Below are positions 31,801 to 35,891 of a stretch of 35,891 nucleotides of DNA, piece after piece. Both the position numbers and the translations under genes were made by a program. The notes beneath the pieces are model-generated. The model ran no database searches and was not told where the DNA came from. It was given only the letters and a program-made list of their open reading frames with translations. Within the stretch, counting starts at the first letter, position 1. Every line of letters begins with the position of its first letter. This DNA is from Blautia sp. (GTDB lineage Bacteria; Bacillota; Clostridia; Lachnospirales; Lachnospiraceae). Location: contig JALEHU010000080.1 of NCBI GenBank assembly GCA_022770365.1, forward strand, positions 1 to 35,891. The letters are read 5' to 3'.

Positions 31801-34451
31801 AAGCAGCACAGAGCAGCCGCCTGTCGGATGGCGTGAGAAAACAGGTCAGTGCCTGCAATGCTGCGGCAGAACTCCTGGTAAAAATGGGAGAAGAAGAAAC
31901 CATGAACCTGGCACTTCAGTATCTGTTATGTGCGGGCAGTCTGGCTGTGGAACTTTATGAAAAAACGGGAACTTACGTAAACAGGATTCTTGTCGGGGAT
32001 GTTCTGTGCCGGACTGCTAAGGTATATGGGCTTCTTGGCACAAAGGAGAATCTGGAAACGGCACTGCAATTGTATCAGGCAGGCAGAGAGATTTATGAAG
32101 AACTGGACAGATCAGAATTTACATCGGAAGCAGTGAGTGAGAAGTTAGCTTCGGCCTTTTCCGGAATCGGGCATATTTATAAATGTATGGGCGGTGTACT
32201 TAATTTCCGAAAAGCGAAGCCGTATTATGAAAAGTCCATGGAGATTACGGAAAGAATTATTGCAAAATACGGAAAGTCCGAAGTGCGCAAACGCAATATA
32301 GAAGTGGGAAATCATGAGATCGGTGAGATGTATCTTCAGACAGGTGACTGGGAGAAGGGGCTGGAATATCTTCGGAAGGGACGGCAGATTGCAGAGCAGC
32401 TGAAAGATGAGAATGACACAGTACAGCATCTGTGGGATCTTTCTTATAGTCTCAGATTGAGTGCTCAGGGATTTCTGGCAGGAAATAAAACAGCAGAAGC
32501 TCTGGAATGTTACCGTAAAGCTCTGGAAATCCGTATGCTGATCTGTGAGAGACAGGATACTTCGGGAAATCTGAAATCCCTGATGATCAGTTATCAGGAT
32601 GCGGCAGAGGCATATCTTTATTCCGGGAATAAAAAGGAGTGGAACAAAGCCGGAGAGTATATGAGAAAAGCCTGTGAAATTGCAGAGAAACTGGAACAAA
32701 GCTGTAATACACTGGAAATACAGAGAAATATTGCCGAAGTGTATGTAAATACGGGCGATTATTTTTCGCAGGCGGAAGAAAACAAAGAGGTGCAAAAAGC
32801 ACTGGAATATTATAGCCGTGGAGTCCGTATTTTTGAGAAAATCACACCGATGATCCAGACTTATCGGGTATCTGTTGAATGTATTTCCACTTACGGAAAA
32901 ATAGCGCATCTCTATATGAGAATAGGGGATGAGACAAAGACAGAGGCATATTTTGCCCGTGCACTGGATGCGGCAGAACAGTTTTTGAAATGCGATGCAC
33001 AGCCGGAATATAAACTGATGATTCCTGATATTTATATGGATATTGCCGGGTATTATGAAGAATCTGAAGATCCGGACAAGCTGGAAAAATGTGCGTGGAT
33101 GTACGAAAAAAGCATAGAAATCTATAAGGAAGTATTGGCTGTGTCGGAGGACGATTCTGTGTACGGAAATCTGGCTTCTGTTTATTTCGGTGCCGGAGAA
33201 CTGTACAGCCGTATGGAAAGGCCGGAGAATGCGCTGCGCTGTTATCAGAAGAATATGGAAATAACGGAAAGACTTTCCGAAGAGAGCAGGACACAGCAGA
33301 GAATTATCTGTGCGTATACAAGCTGCGGCAGAATCGGATACATTTATGCACAGATGGAAGAATTTCAGAAAGCACTGGGGTATTTTGCGAGGGCAGTAAA
33401 AGAGGAAACAGATGCCATTATGAATCTGAAAGAGGAGTCCTTTGCAGCGGAGATTCTTGTGGATCTTCAGAAGGACTCTGCTTATATGGCTGTTTTGTGT
33501 GTCATGTGCGGGGAATATGACCAGGCGATGAAAAATTACGACCTTGCGATTCAGGTTCTTATGCAGCTTGCAGAAGCGGCACCGGAAGAATTTGAACCGG
33601 AACTTGCCGGGATATGCCGGCGTCAGGCGGAACTGATGATGGAATGCAGGAGACCGGAGAAGGAAGTCAGAAAGTATATTGCAGCTGCGATGAATATTTT
33701 CCAGAGATATCCGGGATATGAAAGAGAGTTTGCTGAACTTGCAGAAATGCTGGGATACAGACGGGAAGAAAAATTGAAAGAAGAATCAAAAGAAGAAGTT
33801 AAAGAAAAACCGGCTGAAGAGAATGCTGCGGCGAAAAAGAGAATTGATATTTATGAATTTGCAGATGCGATATTGTCAGAAGGCAGGGAAGATCAGGCGC
33901 TGGAATTGTATAAAAGGTATGCAGAGCTGGTGGAGGGCATTCCTTGCGGCAGTCTTTCTGTGAAAGAACGGATATATCGGTATAATTGTTACAGCCAGAT
34001 GGGATTTATCCATGTTCAGAAAAAAACGAGAGCCGATTATATGATTGCGATTCATTATCTGGAAAAGGCAGTGTGTCTGGAAGAAGAAGCAATGAAGCTT
34101 CCGGGAATGGAGGAAAGAAAAGAGGAAATCATGAGTGATCTGAAAGACGACTGCAGCAGTCTGATACAGCTTAAGGAGGCTCTTCGTAAATTTGAAGATG
34201 CGGAAATGTATTACAGGAAAGCTGTGGATACTCTGCGAATACTTTCAGAGACAGTGCCGGAAAGATACATAAAAGAATATGTGCGGATGTGCATGAAATA
34301 CGCAGTATATCTTCTGGGATTCCGGCAGAATGTGGAAGAAGGTGCAAAAATGCTCGCCAGGTGCGCAGAGATTGTGGATAAGTATCCGTGGATGGAGGAA
34401 GAACGGGAAGCCCTGTCTGCGATGATTGCGCCGTTTATGAGCGGAGAATAG
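28815..34451 (+). CDS. DUF4062-STAND NTPase-TPR protein (candidate defence/signalling ATPase)
   Basis: A single 1878-residue protein. Residues 1-~95 form a DUF4062 domain (NIFVSSTFRDFQYERD, then CDLRWGVDTTEE at 42-53 and LGERYGFVP at 80-88), as in eukaryotic TEP1, NPHP3 and NWD1. An AAA/NACHT-like STAND NTPase follows, with Walker A GESGSGKTT (261-269), Walker B LLIAFDGLDQL around Asp374/Asp377, and a winged-helix region to ~630. From ~755 to ~1650 there are tandem TPR-like helical repeats, a charged linker (~1652-1678, EESKEEVKEKPAEEN) and a last TPR block to the end. In STAND proteins the repeats hold the switch closed until they bind a partner, then the NTPase oligomerises and the N-terminal domain acts. 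The start has GGAAGGAGG upstream; no partner gene lies next to it. An anti-phage role is an inference from architecture. Confidence 0.9.
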   Translation: MKNIFVSSTFRDFQYERDCLRSQVIPALNETARKYGESVDFCDLRWGVDTTEEYEKAAEKVISVCLDEIDRSRPYMLILLGERYGFVPDPSVISLEAHRRKLELEELEISVTQLEIEYGIMKDSNTCRHTLIYFREIREVSGRKPGREYLPENEDYQKKMSALKERLLRLSGAEVRFYRVDSDKLDDLDEFAGMVQRDFLHLLEDEWKKVALMNVFEKDNYAQWRFLEEKAKYFSAGRGFADQVIACLEEEKETKPVMLTGESGSGKTTCFSHICSEMKERKWDVIPVLCGNTSLSVSREGLLKSVVWQVEKLLGEPHLSEDQMEGEEHAGEGTEENNPDRYRRMFMQRRLKNRLSKLCTIYEKTDRHLLIAFDGLDQLSDMENLENLENSGLFPDESFRNVRWLVTGPDTLKKPGSVHGLYMPFFEDEDKNAVIEEILAGKGKQLSSAVKAAVLGKKSASNPLYLYLLINRMCLMNAEDFSFIGRQGGSIDAINRRQLELVGGYSDDLQEMSRELLFMIAEMLDSKMPGSKMIEGCLQYMGISRYGLRLADLEVLLKEDGDRFVPVVFLQMVHFISELFLLRNDGRYDFMHSSLREGICRAISDKKEIHRRLACYFLLLPEQDPIRQQEVLYHMICAGMTGEAMKYAAGIGENTVPAGYAAETLYGQCMKDHGAWVLHTMNSAGNDLQSLEDFCGFWSFLECEVSKRFRENRDAMEIWQSVLEEALPLLEELAEEQTKKLTERSEGKENYVSGYLYRILYLAYEQIGKNLELTENAENFDRAYEYYRKEISICETLADRYKSAHHYSELAVAYDNMGSFLNSMGDDNNREGSLKFLEQAAAINREIVRQVPDEIYIRNLALACGKIARIHLERRRVQDIEKGMKLLREAETLMRSLMEKNPSPENRFELAATLGDLGGVYRISGGRKNIETGIRLYEEALQMNQDLYTDFHSVRSLGNLVNVYLALGETCEKMEERVYDQYALSCYKKALSYAEKAAQSSRLSDGVRKQVSACNAAAELLVKMGEEETMNLALQYLLCAGSLAVELYEKTGTYVNRILVGDVLCRTAKVYGLLGTKENLETALQLYQAGREIYEELDRSEFTSEAVSEKLASAFSGIGHIYKCMGGVLNFRKAKPYYEKSMEITERIIAKYGKSEVRKRNIEVGNHEIGEMYLQTGDWEKGLEYLRKGRQIAEQLKDENDTVQHLWDLSYSLRLSAQGFLAGNKTAEALECYRKALEIRMLICERQDTSGNLKSLMISYQDAAEAYLYSGNKKEWNKAGEYMRKACEIAEKLEQSCNTLEIQRNIAEVYVNTGDYFSQAEENKEVQKALEYYSRGVRIFEKITPMIQTYRVSVECISTYGKIAHLYMRIGDETKTEAYFARALDAAEQFLKCDAQPEYKLMIPDIYMDIAGYYEESEDPDKLEKCAWMYEKSIEIYKEVLAVSEDDSVYGNLASVYFGAGELYSRMERPENALRCYQKNMEITERLSEESRTQQRIICAYTSCGRIGYIYAQMEEFQKALGYFARAVKEETDAIMNLKEESFAAEILVDLQKDSAYMAVLCVMCGEYDQAMKNYDLAIQVLMQLAEAAPEEFEPELAGICRRQAELMMECRRPEKEVRKYIAAAMNIFQRYPGYEREFAELAEMLGYRREEKLKEESKEEVKEKPAEENAAAKKRIDIYEFADAILSEGREDQALELYKRYAELVEGIPCGSLSVKERIYRYNCYSQMGFIHVQKKTRADYMIAIHYLEKAVCLEEEAMKLPGMEERKEEIMSDLKDDCSSLIQLKEALRKFEDAEMYYRKAVDTLRILSETVPERYIKEYVRMCMKYAVYLLGFRQNVEEGAKMLARCAEIVDKYPWMEEEREALSAMIAPFMSGE

Positions 34452-34513
34452 ATAAATGAGCAAGAGGGTAAATGAACGGATAAATAAACAGATGGATAAA
34501 AGAATAAAACATC

Positions 34514-34543
34514 AAAAGCACGCAATTATATTGCGTGCTTTTT
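34514..34543 (+). terminator. Rho-independent terminator after the STAND gene
   Basis: A perfect 12-bp stem AAAAGCACGCAA / TTGCGTGCTTTT with a five-base loop and continued T. It lies about 60 bases after the STAND stop. The remaining gap to the LacI gene (34544-34704) holds no gene. Confidence 0.85.
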
Positions 34544-34704
34544 GGTAATATGGTATAATAATACAAAGTTTTTATGAAGAGTCTATATGAACATGGAATG
34601 ATCGTGAAATAAGTGTGAAATGATCATGAGATGAACGGGTAATAGATCAGAACCGGAGTATTCCGGTTCCGGCAGCAGAGTATTCGGAAAGCAGGAGAGA
34701 GATT

Positions 34705-35730
34705 ATGGCAGTAACAATCCAGCAGATAGCAGAAAAAGCGAATGTATCCAGGGGCACCGTAGACAGGGCACTGAACAACCGGGGGCGTATTGATCCGGAA
34801 GTTGCGAAGCGGATCCGGCAGATCGCCGATGAAATGGGATATGTACACAAAGAACGGAAAAAGAATGCCGCGAATAAAAAAATAATCAAAATCGGAGTAG
34901 TGACTCAGCTTGCAAAAGCTTCCTTTATGCTGGAAATCAACAGAGGAATCCGGCAGGCGGGAGAAGAACTGAAGGACTGGGGAGTGGAAATCCTTTTAAA
35001 AGAGGGCTTTTCCGTGGATGAAGAGGAGCAGGTGCGTGCGATTGAAGAACTGGCTGAAGAAGGTATTCAGGGACTTGCGGTGATGCCGGTGGAATGCGAG
35101 CGTGTCCGCGAGAAAATCAACTGGCTGACGGAAGAGAAAAAAATTCCGGTGGTGACATTTAATTCAGACATAGTGGGTACCAGACGTTCCTGCTTTGTGG
35201 GAATGGATAACAGAAAAAGCGGGCAGACGGCTGCGGGCCTTATGGGAATGATGACAGGCGGCATTGGAAAGGTGCTGATCATTACCGGCTATTTCAGCAA
35301 TGTGGTTAATAATGCACGCGTGGATGGTTTCGTGGAAGAAATCAAGAAATCCTATCCAGACCTGGAAATTGCCGGGGTGCAGGGAAGCTTCGATGAGGCG
35401 GGAGAAGTGGAGCGCATTATTTTAAATGCCATGCGGGATATTCCGGGAATCAGCGGCATTTTTGTGGTATCCGGCGGGCAGGCTGGAGTAAAAACAGCCT
35501 TTGACAGTCTGGGACTTAAGAAGCGTCCGTATGTGGTTGTCTATGACCAGACACCCAGAAATGAAAAGGCGATTAAAGATGGTGTGGTAGATTTTCTGAT
35601 TGATCAGAATGGATTTTATCAGGGATACCGCCCGCTCTATATTCTTACCAATATGCTGCTGAAGGACATACAGCCTGAGGAAGAATTCCAGTTTACTGAA
35701 ATTAAGATAAAAACCAAGTACAATTTGTAA
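34705..35730 (+). CDS. LacI-family transcriptional regulator
   Basis: The 341-residue protein has an N-terminal LacI helix-turn-helix (TIQQIAEKANVSRGTVDRAL) and a periplasmic-binding-protein-like sensor of the type 4 class (IKIGVVTQLAKASFMLEINR, then VGMDNRKSGQTAAGLMG and FVVSGGQAGVKTAFDSLG). The RGTVDRALNNRGRI hinge side is characteristic of the subgroup that senses sugars such as ribose, inositol or xylose. AGGAGAG stands about seven bases before the start. The strong terminator upstream gives it its own transcription unit; its target is probably a sugar-use operon beyond the right window edge. Nothing links it to the STAND gene. Confidence 0.92.
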   Translation: MAVTIQQIAEKANVSRGTVDRALNNRGRIDPEVAKRIRQIADEMGYVHKERKKNAANKKIIKIGVVTQLAKASFMLEINRGIRQAGEELKDWGVEILLKEGFSVDEEEQVRAIEELAEEGIQGLAVMPVECERVREKINWLTEEKKIPVVTFNSDIVGTRRSCFVGMDNRKSGQTAAGLMGMMTGGIGKVLIITGYFSNVVNNARVDGFVEEIKKSYPDLEIAGVQGSFDEAGEVERIILNAMRDIPGISGIFVVSGGQAGVKTAFDSLGLKKRPYVVVYDQTPRNEKAIKDGVVDFLIDQNGFYQGYRPLYILTNMLLKDIQPEEEFQFTEIKIKTKYNL

Positions 35731-35746
35731 GAATAGTATGATACCA

Positions 35747-35801
35747 GGGTCAAAAGGTCATGTGTTTCATGCTTGTATGAAAAAACATGACTTTGGGACC
35801 C
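35747..35801. repeat. Long imperfect inverted repeat downstream of the LacI gene
   Basis: GGGTC, GTCATGT and TTTCAT on the left pair in order with ATGAAA, ACATGAC and GACCC on the right, forming a ~55-base hairpin with small internal bulges. It is not followed by a T-tract (GCAAAAACATGAG), so it is a weak terminator at best; it resembles a REP/MITE-like palindromic element. It starts 16 bases after the LacI stop. Confidence 0.6.
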
Positions 35802-35861
35802 GCAAAAACATGAGAAAGTAGCCCGAACAGGGCGGATTTCGAATGTTTTTAGGATTTCGGG

Positions 35862-35891
35862 AGCACAAAGTGCGGAGAAATCCGTGTATCA
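35862..35891 (+). repeat. Dispersed 30-bp element, copy 2 (cut by the window edge)
   Basis: The same 30-base element as 27467-27496 with two C/T differences; the sequence ends here so its full extent is unknown. As in copy 1 it comes after an inter-operon gap and probably stands upstream of the next gene. Confidence 0.75.

Noticed and set aside
28815-34451. Multi-gene defence island around the STAND gene
   Set aside because: Its neighbours are a MalY-like enzyme, a UROD-like protein and a LacI regulator; no nuclease, methylase or toxin partner was found next to it. The Rpn gene is 3 kb away and is common outside defence loci.

Overview
The window reads as a chromosomal accessory/metabolic region of a gut Firmicute, most likely a Lachnospiraceae member (Blautia/Ruminococcus/Clostridium-XIVa type). 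This rests on strong AGGAGG ribosome sites, moderate GC, YesM/YesN-driven sugar ABC operons without their own ATPase, Rpn-type nuclease genes and GH172. That is an inference from gene content; there is no rRNA, tRNA or marker gene here to fix the species. No tRNA, CRISPR array, transposase-bearing IS or prophage was seen.

Left part (1-5.1 kb): a PHP-domain phosphoesterase cut by the window edge, then minus-strand genes for a MATE exporter, an AraC regulator and a GH172 (DUF2961) glycosidase. The MATE and GH172 genes share a ~56-bp upstream element containing an extended -10, so they look like one small regulon around the AraC gene. A decayed tail of an Rpn nuclease follows.

Ribose module (5.05-10.6 kb): a LacI repressor fused to a PfkB/ribokinase domain is divergent from a stand-alone ribokinase and an ADP-ribosylglycohydrolase-family enzyme, with a palindromic operator candidate in the shared promoter region. 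The likely job is releasing ribose from a ribosylated compound and phosphorylating it.

Sugar import module (10.8-17.6 kb): YesN-like response regulator, YesM-like sensor kinase, an extracellular sugar-binding protein without a lipobox, an intercistronic hairpin, and two permeases. Immediately after it lies a scar: a 122-bp piece of the upstream ribokinase gene joined to a copy of the terminator that follows the ADP-ribosylglycohydrolase gene.

Hydantoin-like module (18.0-24.7 kb): a DUF917/S-Me-THD gene carrying a one-base frameshift, an ATP-dependent hydantoinase/oxoprolinase-family gene, an NCS1 transporter, a PucR regulator and a convergent nitrilase-family amidohydrolase. Together they resemble an uptake and stepwise ring-opening route for a hydantoin, thiohydantoin or related N-heterocycle.

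Right part (25.0-35.9 kb): an intact Rpn-family nuclease, a UROD-like protein, a MalY/PatB C-S lyase, then a single very large gene (1878 aa) encoding DUF4062 + STAND P-loop NTPase + a long TPR array. This is the best candidate for an undescribed system: a one-gene sensor/effector of the kind used in phage defence, flanked by ordinary metabolic genes. A LacI-family regulator and two repeat elements close the window.
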